Source of the DNA: a virus
Reading direction: 5' to 3' (one strand)
Virus record (IMG/VR): IMGVR_UViG_3300021963_000041
Span: 1 to 64,000 of that record
DNA: 64,000 nucleotides
Shown here: piece after piece, positions 8,124 to 15,288 of the stretch
Position numbering within the stretch: position 1 is the first letter of the stretch
Layout of the letters: each line of letters begins with the position of its first letter
Notes under the pieces: model-generated
Database searches by the model: none
What the model was told of the DNA's origin: nothing
Seen by the model: only the letters and a program-made list of their open reading frames with translations
Translations under genes and position numbers: made by a program

Positions 8124-8154
8124 TAAAGATACAACCATAAAACCGTTTTGGCAA
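8124..8154 (-). promoter_or_regulatory. promoter of the zinc-binding protein
   Basis: CTGTTGC, 19 nt, TATCTTTA, then a leader ending CACACACACT-ATG similar to those at 5943 and 7037. A shared upstream element TTTGCCTAAACTG also occurs before the 7100 promoter. Confidence 0.7.
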
Positions 8155-8199
8155 CAGTTTAGGCAAATATTTTTTAAAAAAAATGTAACTGACTGATTA

Positions 8200-8679
8200 T
8201 CAGTTAGTTAGAGTTCCACTAATAATGAGGGAATCGCTTATCAATCCTAGTTTTTTCAGCTGTTTCTCCGAAAAACTCTTATGACCACTGATGCTTGCTG
8301 TACCAGTCGCCTTTGATTCAATTAAGTGCTTCAACTTACTACACTCAGATGGCATTAGCTGATAACTTCGTACGATACGATAACCATCATGTACAGCCAA
8401 GATCATTTGCTCAGTATCTCTAAGCTTCTGCATCTTGTTGTTTGACAACCAATGAAACTGCCAACTACCTCCTTCACGACAACATTTAATCTCAATGTGA
8501 CCCTTCGTGATTGGATTGTAAGCATCTGGACCTTGAGGTTCTGGATTATAGGATACACCATGTTTCTCAGCTGCTAGTAGTTCTAAGTACTTCTGATTGT
8601 ACAACACATCACCTATTCCATTCTCGTCACAGAATTGCTTTATCAATTCCAAACCTTCTAACAACTTTACTGTATCCAT
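8200..8679 (-). CDS. PD-(D/E)XK-like nuclease candidate (159 aa)
   Basis: Start set at 8679, where TAATG couples it to the upstream stop; an ATG two codons earlier is possible. A glutamate-containing helix (YLELLAAEKHG) is followed by GPDAYNP and then HIEIKCC, giving the D...ExK arrangement of PD-(D/E)XK endonucleases about 11 residues apart. The context Q-G-P-D and S-W-Q-F-H-W after the ExK strand is typical of restriction-like enzymes that recognise 'type plus locus' DNA. Could be a host-DNA-degrading or restriction-type nuclease. Based on motif spacing only. Confidence 0.5.
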   Translation of the reverse strand: MDTVKLLEGLELIKQFCDENGIGDVLYNQKYLELLAAEKHGVSYNPEPQGPDAYNPITKGHIEIKCCREGGSWQFHWLSNNKMQKLRDTEQMILAVHDGYRIVRSYQLMPSECSKLKHLIESKATGTASISGHKSFSEKQLKKLGLISDSLIISGTLTN

Positions 8680-8981
8680 TAACATCCAAAATCAAAATAA
8701 TCTTCCCAAACCTCCTTTAGCTTCTGACGAGCTTGAGCAGGAGTTAGCTCTTCTAGTAACCAACTATCTAAGATAGCTTGCACATCATTGTACGCCCACT
8801 CGTTATCTAATGAAATGGGATCGAGTGTATCGAATACCCATTGGAGTACTGAGTTATCTGAGTGGTCAGGATAACCTTGCATTCGTTCTTTTATTGTCGC
8901 AGTGTCTTCTCCGTAGATCACTGGACTGAGAGATTTACCATACTCGATGGATCTCATTAGTTGATCATAATCTGTTGACAT
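8679..8981 (-). CDS. hypothetical acidic protein (100 aa)
   Basis: Start at the second ATG (8981, MSTDYDQL), just past the transglycosylase stop; the first ATG (8999) would overlap it by 17 nt. Acidic and helical, rich in Trp (VLQWVFDTLD, ILDSWLLEEL). No family recognised. Confidence 0.55.
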   Translation of the reverse strand: MSTDYDQLMRSIEYGKSLSPVIYGEDTATIKERMQGYPDHSDNSVLQWVFDTLDPISLDNEWAYNDVQAILDSWLLEELTPAQARQKLKEVWEDYFDFGC

Positions 8982-8982
8982 A

Positions 8983-9504
8983 TTACCAGGTTGGTTCAAA
9001 GTTATATACAGCTAGAGCATAACCATTAACACAAGGTCGACCTGTGTTGTAGCATCCGAAGACAGTCTTCCAGTCACCATACTTGTTATACAAGTTACGC
9101 AATAACTTCATACTAGTTCTAACATTATATTCTATATCGCTACGCAACGTTGCCACTGGAACACTCTCTCTATTGATATAGCTAGCTGTTGATGGCATGA
9201 TCTGCATAGGACCTACTGCACCTGCACTTGAGGTTTGTTTGTGATTATACCTCCAGTCAAATGGACCTCGATATCTTGTCTCAGCATACGCTATGCCATA
9301 AGCATACTTTTTTGGTATGTTAAAGCTGTCAGCATATTGCTCGATGTTGTGATACATCTGCAAGCAGGGTGGGTCGTTTGGTTGTACGCTTTTGTGAGCA
9401 TCTACTAATGATAGCTCGGTAGTAGCGTTTTCGTTGATTGTCTGAGAGAAAGCTAGCGCAGCCAAAGCTGCAGCTAGCAATCCTAATAGTTTTACTTTAC
9501 TCAT
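8983..9504 (-). CDS. lytic transglycosylase (SLT domain), exported
   Basis: Residues 1-20 form a signal peptide or N-terminal anchor (MSKVKLLGLLAAALAALAFS). From about residue 60 the SLT/goose-lysozyme-like fold is recognisable: catalytic Glu in AYAETRY, then SSAGAVGPMQIMPSTA, then DIEYNVRTSMKLL and the final YNTG. It cleaves the MurNAc-GlcNAc bond of peptidoglycan in the periplasm, either in host lysis or in DNA injection. A second cell-wall enzyme (M15 peptidase) is at 36507. Its start codon overlaps the stop of a membrane protein gene by 1 nt. Confidence 0.88.
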   Translation of the reverse strand: MSKVKLLGLLAAALAALAFSQTINENATTELSLVDAHKSVQPNDPPCLQMYHNIEQYADSFNIPKKYAYGIAYAETRYRGPFDWRYNHKQTSSAGAVGPMQIMPSTASYINRESVPVATLRSDIEYNVRTSMKLLRNLYNKYGDWKTVFGCYNTGRPCVNGYALAVYNFEPTW

Positions 9505-9836
9505 TACTTACCGGGTTCGTTAATATTCTGATAAATCTTTCCTGCATAGAGCTTGAAGATCATCATACCAACCGAATCCGAGTAAACTTGATAACTGCCA
9601 GTACTTCGATCAATGATCAACATCTCGTTAGCGTCATTGACAGCTACAGAGATTGTTTGTGGGTACTTGACGTTGTGATAGGGATTGGTATCCTTACTCA
9701 CATGCTCTTTGCTTTTGAACATATAAGTATAATAACCAATCGTGAAACCTAGTCCTAGAGCGACAACAATGAGTAAGTTGTTAAGGAATTTACTAAAGAA
9801 GTTCTTTACTTTTTCTGAGTTAATTGTGTTTTTCAT
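9504..9836 (-). CDS. single-span membrane protein (110 aa)
   Basis: Transmembrane segment at about residues 20-40 (LLIVVALGLGFTIGYYTYMF) after a basic/polar N-terminus, then a 70-residue extracytoplasmic beta-rich domain. It overlaps the exported lytic transglycosylase by 1 nt (translational coupling), so a lysis-accessory (spanin-, holin- or inhibitor-like) role is possible but not shown. Confidence 0.6.
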   Translation of the reverse strand: MKNTINSEKVKNFFSKFLNNLLIVVALGLGFTIGYYTYMFKSKEHVSKDTNPYHNVKYPQTISVAVNDANEMLIIDRSTGSYQVYSDSVGMMIFKLYAGKIYQNINEPGK

Positions 9837-9847
9837 AACTTTGGTTT

Positions 9848-10240
9848 TTAATTTATTGCTTTTTTGATTTTACGTGATACTTTGATTGATTGTAGTCTGA
9901 ATCTACGAGTGAGACAATTCCATTCGATTGCAACCGGAGCAAGGTCTCTTACGGAACAAGTGAGTCGTTCTAATATTCGACGTACTGCACTCTGATACTG
10001 GTAAGCTTTAACATATGACCAATACAATTCAGCATTGCGAGAGTTGGGAGATGTCCATCGTCCATTGTGGAATGTAGCTAGTCTTGTGGTTGAGTGGGTA
10101 TGATTGTCATGTAATTTAACTTCTACTGCATCCGACTTAGTACCTTTGTGATACTGATCACGCTCAAACACTAACCACATATCATCACCTACTGAAATAC
10201 TATCTCTGAAGTACTTAGAGAACTTTTCTTCTACTCTCAT
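9848..10240 (-). CDS. hypothetical basic protein (130 aa)
   Basis: Beta-rich N-terminal half (DDMWLVFERDQ) and a basic C-terminal helix (RRFRLQSIKVSRKIKKAIN). No family recognised. Starts 2 nt from the stop of the upstream winged-helix-like gene. Confidence 0.55.
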   Translation of the reverse strand: MRVEEKFSKYFRDSISVGDDMWLVFERDQYHKGTKSDAVEVKLHDNHTHSTTRLATFHNGRWTSPNSRNAELYWSYVKAYQYQSAVRRILERLTCSVRDLAPVAIEWNCLTRRFRLQSIKVSRKIKKAIN

Positions 10241-10241
10241 C

Positions 10242-10595
10242 TTAGTTTAGATTAACGTTGAATAATTCATCTACATGACTGTTGATCTTCTCTTTACCTT
10301 TAGCTGTAACAAAGACATATTCAATATCGTCGTCACCTTCAATGCTATCAATAAAACCTCGATCCTGGAGTTCTTGAAAGATACTCTTAGCTACAGCTAT
10401 CTTCATAAGTCTTTCAAAGCCTTCCTCATCCATCGGTGGTTCATCACTACCTGTGAGCCAATGTTGAAATAATGCCTCTCCGAAGACTTCTCTTACAAAC
10501 TCTTCTCTGATTGGATACTGATCGTCGATGGTCTCTAAGACTGCCTCGACAATAAAATCGAGCTTCTCCTCGATTGCTTGTGGATAATTTGTCAT
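10242..10595 (-). CDS. small acidic protein, possible winged-helix (117 aa)
   Basis: The C-terminal part shows a winged-helix-like pattern: a helix (IFQELQDRG), then FIDSI, an acidic turn, YVFVTAKGKE, as seen in MarR/PadR-type wings. The N-terminus is acidic and helical. Could be a transcriptional regulator, but the acidic composition argues against simple DNA binding. Own promoter at 10623-10653. Confidence 0.5.
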   Translation of the reverse strand: MTNYPQAIEEKLDFIVEAVLETIDDQYPIREEFVREVFGEALFQHWLTGSDEPPMDEEGFERLMKIAVAKSIFQELQDRGFIDSIEGDDDIEYVFVTAKGKEKINSHVDELFNVNLN

Positions 10596-10621
10596 AACCT
10601 TTGTGTGTTTATTAATTTATC

Positions 10622-11374
10622 CTAAATATACAACCTCTTTTTCGTTTTTGCAACAGGTTCATCCCAAATAATTTGATTTGTTGCTTGATCCCAGGTAAAC
10701 ATGAATGGAAGATTGGCATAATTATATCTCTCATCCAGTATTGATGCATTGAAAAAGTGAGTGTGCCCATTAAAGTAGTAACCGTGACCACCGTGAATGT
10801 GTCCACATACGTGAATCTTAGGTCTAATTAGCTCAACACGCTCCTTCAATAGCTCACACCCAAGTAGCGGTGTGTTGTATGGAGCACCTGATGTATCTAA
10901 ATACGTCTGAGCAGGACCGTGTGTGATAAGGATATCTGTATTCGGTGGAATCAAAGACCACTTCTCTCGTAAGTCTTCACCATTGCGAGGAAGATTGAAA
11001 GCCCAATTGTAAAACTCAGGTTGCCAAGGCGTACCCCAAATACGAACATTGTCTTCTGGATAATCACCATTAGGACCATCGTAGTATAGTGTTAGATTCT
11101 CATCTTGCAGATACTCAATAGTCTTGTACCCAGTCAATACACCTCTAGCCCACTCAGGATCAGTCTCCATTATACGATCATGATTACCTGCAATGAACAC
11201 TTTTGTATCGTAGTGATCAATTGCATCAAACCATTTAAAGAATTCTTCTGCTTCATATGGACTATATCCAGAGTTCATGAAATCACCAGCATGGATCAAC
11301 AAGTCACCACCTGGTAAGTCTTCCTCGCAGTGACGATGCTTCGTATGCGTGTCTGATATTAGTGTAATTTTCAT
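10622..11374 (-). CDS. metallophosphoesterase, Icc/Ser-Thr phosphatase-like
   Basis: 250 residues with canonical motifs: SDTH near the N-terminus (D8, H10), GGDLLIHAGDF, FIAGNHDRI, ILITHGP and CGHIHGGHG. The size and the CGHIHxxHG ending resemble the MPPED/UDP-diphosphatase-like branch acting on phosphodiesters. Substrate unknown. Start at 11374 is 4 nt after a -7 box (leaderless). The promoter of the next gene is embedded in its last codons. Confidence 0.85.
   Translation of the reverse strand: MKITLISDTHTKHRHCEEDLPGGDLLIHAGDFMNSGYSPYEAEEFFKWFDAIDHYDTKVFIAGNHDRIMETDPEWARGVLTGYKTIEYLQDENLTLYYDGPNGDYPEDNVRIWGTPWQPEFYNWAFNLPRNGEDLREKWSLIPPNTDILITHGPAQTYLDTSGAPYNTPLLGCELLKERVELIRPKIHVCGHIHGGHGYYFNGHTHFFNASILDERYNYANLPFMFTWDQATNQIIWDEPVAKTKKRLYI
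10623..10653 (-). promoter_or_regulatory. promoter inside the 3' end of the phosphoesterase gene
   Basis: CTGTTGC, 19 nt, TATATTTA, followed by a leader of about 27 nt to the ATG at 10595. It overlaps the coding end of 10622-11374. Confidence 0.65.
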
Positions 11375-11378
11375 GAGA

Positions 11379-11409
11379 TGAATATAGTCACTTATTTTCG
11401 ATTAAACAA
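11379..11409 (-). promoter_or_regulatory. leaderless promoter of the second phosphoesterase
   Basis: TTGT, 19 nt (contains AATCGA, a recurrent spacer word), TATATTCA, 4 nt, ATG at 11374. Overlaps the end of the small ORF 11392-11493. Confidence 0.65.
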
Positions 11410-11493
11410 CGCTTCATACAAACCCACAAAGGCAGTTAGTATGATGTTGAGTGATCCAATAATGAAGGCAGTAATTCCGTTTAGTAGTCGCAT
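11392..11493 (-). CDS. 33-residue membrane peptide
   Basis: ATG at 11493, TAA at 11392, filling the gap after thymidylate synthase. The peptide is almost entirely one hydrophobic span (ITAFIIGSLNIILTAFVGLY) with a basic tail. Its 3' end overlaps the next promoter, so expression as a peptide is plausible but unproven. Confidence 0.4.
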   Translation of the reverse strand: MRLLNGITAFIIGSLNIILTAFVGLYEALFNRK

Positions 11494-11497
11494 CTTG

Positions 11498-12706
11498 TTA
11501 GTTTGATAGTGGTGCTTTAATTGGTGGGTGTGATTTGTAGTTCATAAGCTGCAAGTCTTCCTCCAACAAACATTTACAGAAGTTATCATTGCTGAAGCCA
11601 TTGAACAGAGCAACAGCATCGATCGGACCTACTCCACACTCTCCAGACTCTGTAGGCCAAAACTCTGTATTGATGTTTAGCTTTGGTAACTTGTAAGGAC
11701 TTCTAGAGTGGTAAGGTATCTCGTGCCAATCAAAGTGCTGAGACATACCACCACTAAATGGCATCAACTCAGATACAGCCAACTGATAAGCATCAACTCC
11801 CATCGCTGCCATCAACAAGTCGGTACGCTCATCAGGAGATAACCTTCTACCAATCTGCTCCTTCGCTTGCTCAATGTGGTTGTTGTATAAGTGTACGTCA
11901 CCGAGATTACCAATCAACTGATCAGGAATCATATTAACCGCTTTGGCAATAATTTCTAACAACAATCCGTAGCTTGCGATATTAAACGGAAGACCTAAGA
12001 ATGTATCTACTGAGCGTTGATTCCACATTAAGGAAATATACCGCTTACCATCTCTTTCTTGAGTATAAACTTGGAAGCCGTAGTGGCAAGGTGGAAGTGC
12101 CATTTGATCTAGCTCACCCACATTCCAAGCATTGACCATCAATCGTCTTGAGTCTGGGTTTGCTTTAAGTTCTTTGATTAGGTTTGCAATTTGGTCTATG
12201 TACATAGAACCAGCTTCATATATAGTTTCACCGTTATCTGCTTTCAGAGTAGTTTCAATTCCTTTACCTACTCGCCAACCTCTCCATTGAGCACCATAGA
12301 TGGGACCTAATTCACCAAACGCTTTAGCATGCCAGTTATCAAGACTCATTGCTTTGATAAACTCATCTTGTGTAAATTTTCTAGGTACCTCAAACATAGT
12401 AGTCTTACTCATGTTTTCATACCACCTCTCATAACTCTTGTATGCATCACCATCCCAGATGTGACAGTTATTCTCATTGAGAAACTTAATGTTAGTGTCA
12501 CCTCGTAGGAACCAAATCAACTCTGTTGCAATAGTCTTGAACGGCATCTTCTTTGTAGTCAGCAAAGGAAATCCATCACTCATATTGTGACGGATCTGCT
12601 TTCCAAATACCGAGATAGTACCAGTGCCAGTTCGATCAGCTTTCTGTACACCATTCTCTAAAATGTCTTTGAGTAGGTTTATGTACTGGGTATCTAGTTT
12701 GTTCAT
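11498..12706 (-). CDS. thyA: thymidylate synthase ThyA, enlarged (402 aa)
   Basis: Converts dUMP to dTMP with methylene-tetrahydrofolate. Start set at 12706 (MNKLDTQYINLLKDIL), the ThyA N-terminus; a longer frame to 12775 has no homology. Seen: RTGTGTISVFGKQ, FPLLTTKKMPF, the ELIWFLRGDTN helix, the active-site LPPCHYGFQVY and the dUMP/folate-binding SLMWNQRSVDTFLGLP and DVHLYNNHIEQ. The family norm is about 264-316 residues. The extra length is an insertion around residues 95-165 and another near residues 300-335 (LSPDERTDLLMAAMG). With dUTPase, RNR and a Dcd-like protein it makes the phage largely self-sufficient for dTTP. Confidence 0.93.
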   Translation of the reverse strand: MNKLDTQYINLLKDILENGVQKADRTGTGTISVFGKQIRHNMSDGFPLLTTKKMPFKTIATELIWFLRGDTNIKFLNENNCHIWDGDAYKSYERWYENMSKTTMFEVPRKFTQDEFIKAMSLDNWHAKAFGELGPIYGAQWRGWRVGKGIETTLKADNGETIYEAGSMYIDQIANLIKELKANPDSRRLMVNAWNVGELDQMALPPCHYGFQVYTQERDGKRYISLMWNQRSVDTFLGLPFNIASYGLLLEIIAKAVNMIPDQLIGNLGDVHLYNNHIEQAKEQIGRRLSPDERTDLLMAAMGVDAYQLAVSELMPFSGGMSQHFDWHEIPYHSRSPYKLPKLNINTEFWPTESGECGVGPIDAVALFNGFSNDNFCKCLLEEDLQLMNYKSHPPIKAPLSN

Positions 12707-12707
12707 A

Positions 12708-12821
12708 TTAGTTTTTACGCTTAAAAAATTCTTTCGCTCTATCAAAGAGTAGTTCGAAATACAATTGCACTTCAAACAATCTGTAGCGGACTAAGTCGAT
12801 AAATTTATTGATCATGTTCAT
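12708..12821 (-). CDS. small hypothetical protein (37 aa)
   Basis: ATG at 12821 (MNMINKFIDLVRYRLF), stop at 12708, ending 2 nt before the thymidylate synthase start. Amphipathic, basic C-terminus (RAKEFFKRKN). It overlaps the preceding small gene by 17 nt, in keeping with the packing here. Low-confidence gene. Confidence 0.4.
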   Translation of the reverse strand: MNMINKFIDLVRYRLFEVQLYFELLFDRAKEFFKRKN

Positions 12822-12972
12822 CTTGTATGTTTTTATGAATTTGTGTTTCTAGTATTGCAATCATCTGATCAAGTTCTTCACAAAGCTCATCTTGCTCCCA
12901 ATCGGTAAGACCTCGAGATGATAGTAGTTCTGATATCTCACAGACTCTTTGGTATATCTCTTCTGTCGTCAT
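12805..12972 (-). CDS. small acidic helical protein (55 aa)
   Basis: ATG at 12972, TAA at 12805. The sequence is acidic and helical (ISELLSSRGLTDWEQDELCEELDQMIAILE), likely a coiled coil. Starts 4 nt after the 207-residue gene's stop. No family recognised. Confidence 0.5.
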   Translation of the reverse strand: MTTEEIYQRVCEISELLSSRGLTDWEQDELCEELDQMIAILETQIHKNIQDEHDQ

Positions 12973-12975
12973 AAT

Positions 12976-13599
12976 TTAATCCCACCAACCTCTTAATCCT
13001 GAACCATCGAACCAATTGTTCCATGCACCATTCTTATCTTCAGCCTTATCTAGAAACACATCAAAGTGTGATGCCTTCTGACCTTCTAGAATAGTCCACA
13101 GCTCAGTCCACATTTGGCTCTCAATCTCATGAGCTCGAGCAAACACTTTACGATTGTGAGCTTGTTGCTCTGGAGTATCTGAGTCTTTTAGTCTCCAGTA
13201 ACCTTCTTCGTCCGCTGGTTCAAATTCAAACTTGGTATTCTGAAGTTCTCCTAACTCAGCTTCAGCTAATTCAATAAAGTTATCTTCAATGAAGTGTTCC
13301 ATTAACTTTGCAGCACGCCACATTTTCATCACCTTCTTAGACCTAGAACGATCTTCCTCCATACCACGCTCATCAATTTTTGCTGCCATATCCATCAATG
13401 CAGTTTTCATAAATGGTAGTACTGCATTATGACCCGAATACCAACGATAGTTGTATAAATCCTTTCTGAACAACCAAAGGTTTTTAAAAAACCTAGGCAT
13501 GTCATGTCTTAGAAAGTCCCAAGACTTCCAATACCATCTCTGTCTATTGATCATTCGTTCAACGCTATCGAAGAATGTATCTGCTGCTTTTATTTTCAT
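12976..13599 (-). CDS. hypothetical protein (207 aa)
   Basis: Highly helical and Trp/Arg-rich at the N-terminus (WYWKSWDFLRHDMPRFFKNLWLFRKDLYNYRW), acidic in the middle, with a Gly/Trp C-terminus (WNNWFDGSGLRGWWD). The C-terminal motif looks like something conserved in large phages, but I cannot name the family. No membrane span or catalytic motif. Confidence 0.6.
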   Translation of the reverse strand: MKIKAADTFFDSVERMINRQRWYWKSWDFLRHDMPRFFKNLWLFRKDLYNYRWYSGHNAVLPFMKTALMDMAAKIDERGMEEDRSRSKKVMKMWRAAKLMEHFIEDNFIELAEAELGELQNTKFEFEPADEEGYWRLKDSDTPEQQAHNRKVFARAHEIESQMWTELWTILEGQKASHFDVFLDKAEDKNGAWNNWFDGSGLRGWWD

Positions 13600-13602
13600 A
13601 AC

Positions 13603-13869
13603 TTATGCTTCTCCCATTGGTCCTCCATATGGATATGTCGGAAATGATTGTGATTGTTGTTGAATTAGGTGATTCTGAAGCTCCCTGATTGCCAATCCCA
13701 AATCTCTACTATACTCCAGAGATCGAGTGATCATTTCATCCTGCTCCTCGTCAACTTGATTAAGAGCTTCTAACTCTCTTTGTATGGCTCGTATGTGAAT
13801 TATTGCTCCGGTCAAGCCTAAGCCTAATAAGAACACAAGTGCCATTAATGCTACTACGATTGCTTCCAT
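13603..13869 (-). CDS. membrane-anchored coiled-coil protein (88 aa)
   Basis: Start at 13869 (MEAIVVALMALVF), where TAATG couples it to the upstream cREC-like gene; an upstream ATG would overlap that gene by 25 nt. Residues 2-25 are a transmembrane helix, residues 30-70 an acidic coiled coil, and the tail is Gln/Pro/Tyr-rich. The architecture matches the protein at 14338-14670, so the two may be paralogs or partners. Confidence 0.6.
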   Translation of the reverse strand: MEAIVVALMALVFLLGLGLTGAIIHIRAIQRELEALNQVDEEQDEMITRSLEYSRDLGLAIRELQNHLIQQQSQSFPTYPYGGPMGEA

Positions 13870-14297
13870 TATGCTGTATGTGGTACCAACCATCTACCAC
13901 AATCTTGTGGCAAGCGATTAATGTGTTTATAGTTATTAATATAGCCCATCATGTTAGCTGATCCAATAGCGTTAGCGGAGTGAACCATTACTCGACATAC
14001 TGGAGCTCCATCCATCCACTGCTGTACCAACCACTTAGTACAATCCATTCCAGTTTTCTCTGTAATGTTGTCGTAGTTGATTGTGTAGTTCTTTGTAACA
14101 CCATACAACCACTCGTTCATTGCACTATCACCTAAGTCATGATCCAAAGAGATGAGTTCAACATTCTCCAAGCCAACTTCAGTAATCTTGTCTACAAACT
14201 CATCGTAACTTCTTACGACTGTCCATTGTGGCGCATCTACTAGCTCCTCGGCTAGTGGTGTGCGCACGTCATCTAAATAAATGTAATATCTTTCCAT
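13869..14297 (-). CDS. cyclic-phosphate-processing receiver-like protein (cREC)
   Basis: 142 residues with the receiver-derived signature of the cREC family: YLDDVRTP at 7-14, SLDHDLG at 50-56, a Cys-Trp containing helix and VHSANAIGSANM at 105-116. The family was defined in RNA-repair gene contexts and is proposed to process cyclic-phosphate RNA ends. The acidic LDD and LDHD residues would bind metal. In this genome an RNA ligase, a P-loop kinase and metallophosphoesterases lie 10 kb downstream, so an RNA-end-healing function is consistent. It sits beside a tRNA cluster. Biochemical role inferred. Confidence 0.65.
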   Translation of the reverse strand: MERYYIYLDDVRTPLAEELVDAPQWTVVRSYDEFVDKITEVGLENVELISLDHDLGDSAMNEWLYGVTKNYTINYDNITEKTGMDCTKWLVQQWMDGAPVCRVMVHSANAIGSANMMGYINNYKHINRLPQDCGRWLVPHTA

Positions 14298-14310
14298 AGC
14301 TTCAAAAAAT

Positions 14311-14711
14311 AAATGCAGGTTCTTGTGACGGGTTAATTTATCCGTTTAATTGTTTCTTGGTTTGTTTTTCAGCTTCTTTTACCATAAAGTAGGTATCGAT
14401 CAGCTTGTCGATTCGTTTGTCTGTATATGAATTGCATGCAGTAACTGCATCCGTGATTTGATTATTCACACCCCTGATTCGATCGTCAATAGCTTTGTAG
14501 ACTTCGTTATCTTGGTGGTGCATCTCTCTATCAACATTCAAGAGCCATTCCTCTAGTTGTTGAATACGTGTTTGTTGCTTGTACGCCTTCACAATGCTCA
14601 CAATAATAAGAGCAGCAAATGCCACTCCCACCATTGTTAACACTCCAAAAGCAAATGATAGTGTTTCCATATCGTTTTCCTTTTTTTGAATATGTCAAAG
14701 AACCTGCATTT
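14311..14711. repeat. 14-bp perfect inverted repeat around a small membrane gene
   Basis: AAATGCAGGTTCTT at 14311-14324 and its exact reverse complement at 14698-14711 flank the 14338-14670 gene. The inner word TGCAGGTTC is also part of the T arm of the tRNA-Leu at 15207-15284. The right copy abuts the 3' end of tRNA-Arg. Confidence 0.6.
14338..14670 (-). CDS. membrane-anchored coiled-coil protein (110 aa)
   Basis: Transmembrane helix at about residues 5-28 (FAFGVLTMVGVAFAALIIVSIV), then a long charged coiled coil (residues 30-100) containing an Asp/Asn/Thr-rich section. Same layout as 13603-13869. The gene is bracketed by a 14-bp inverted repeat, which hints at insertion as a unit. Confidence 0.6.
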   Translation of the reverse strand: METLSFAFGVLTMVGVAFAALIIVSIVKAYKQQTRIQQLEEWLLNVDREMHHQDNEVYKAIDDRIRGVNNQITDAVTACNSYTDKRIDKLIDTYFMVKEAEKQTKKQLNG

Positions 14712-14712
14712 G

Positions 14713-14785
14713 TGATCCGATCAGGACTCGAACCTGAAACCTACAGCTTAGAAGGCTGTTGCTCTATCCATTGAGCTATCGAACC
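14713..14785 (-). tRNA. tRNA-Arg(UCU)
   Basis: 73-nt cloverleaf. Acceptor GGTTCGA pairs with TCGGATC (two G-T wobbles). D arm AGCTCAATGGATAGAGCA, anticodon loop CTTCTAA (UCU) and T loop GGTTCGAGTCC are all visible. No encoded CCA. Reads the AGA codon, rare in many hosts and used by the phage. Confidence 0.9.
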
Positions 14786-14791
14786 GATCCG

Positions 14792-14863
14792 TAGTCCCAC
14801 GGGGAATCGAACCCCGCTTTCCAGGATGAAAACCTGGCGTCCTAACCGATAGACGATGGGACC
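14792..14863 (-). tRNA. tRNA-Glu(UUC)
   Basis: 72 nt. Acceptor GGTCCCA/TGGGACT, D arm GTCTATCGGTTAGGAC, anticodon stem CCAGG/CCTGG with loop TTTTCAT (UUC), T arm CGGGGTTCGATTCCCCG. Only 6 nt separate it from tRNA-Arg, so they share a transcript. No encoded CCA. Confidence 0.92.
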
Positions 14864-14869
14864 ATTAGT

Positions 14870-14900
14870 TGAATATACAACTTATTCCTCAGACTTCCAA
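14870..14900 (-). promoter_or_regulatory. promoter of the Glu/Arg tRNA pair
   Basis: TTGG, 19 nt, TATATTCA, located inside the 3' end of the 14882-15100 gene and ending 6 nt before tRNA-Glu. Confidence 0.6.
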
Positions 14901-15100
14901 ACACTGAGAAGTTGATTTTTCCAATACTCAGCTGCTGGTCGTAGGATCAGATAACCCATGAATCCTATAACAAAACCAACAATACTAAAACCATCCTCTT
15001 TGAGCCATATCATTAATAACTCTGCACCCAATGTCATCATTGAGAAACCTAAAAACCAATATAAAAAATTGGTTGCAAACTTTAACACTTTACTCCACAT
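14882..15100 (-). CDS. two-span membrane protein (72 aa)
   Basis: Hydrophobic spans at about residues 10-32 and 38-58 with a basic/aromatic N-terminus (MWSKVLKFATNFLYWF) and a charged tail. It sits between two tRNA pairs. Unknown function. Confidence 0.6.
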   Translation of the reverse strand: MWSKVLKFATNFLYWFLGFSMMTLGAELLMIWLKEDGFSIVGFVIGFMGYLILRPAAEYWKNQLLSVWKSEE

Positions 15101-15115
15101 ATATAATTAATTTAG

Positions 15116-15201
15116 TACTACTGGCCGGAATCGAACCGGCACGGCCATCACTGGCCAAGGGATTTTAAGTCCCTCGTGTCTACCTATTCCACCACAGTAG
15201 C
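15116..15201 (-). tRNA. tRNA-Leu(UAA)
   Basis: 86 nt, class II with a long variable arm (TGGCCAGTGATGGCCG). Acceptor GCTACTG/CAGTAGT, anticodon stem AGGGA/TCCCT, loop CTTAAAA (UAA), T arm GCCGGTTCGATTCCGGC. Spaced 5 nt from the second tRNA-Leu. Confidence 0.9.
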
Positions 15202-15206
15202 ATTCG

Positions 15207-15284
15207 TGCCCCCTGCAGGACTCGAACCTGCACCCGAAGACTAGATCCTAAGTCTAGCGCGTCTACCAGTTCCGCCAAGGGGGC
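15207..15284 (-). tRNA. tRNA-Leu(UAG), short variable arm
   Basis: 78 nt. Acceptor GCCCCCT/AGGGGGC, anticodon stem CTAGA/TCTAG with loop CTTAGGA (UAG), T arm GCAGGTTCGAGTCCTGC. The variable region (TCTTCGGGT) is shorter than usual for a leucine tRNA, so recognition by host LeuRS may be altered. Confidence 0.88.
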
Positions 15285-15288
15285 TAAT

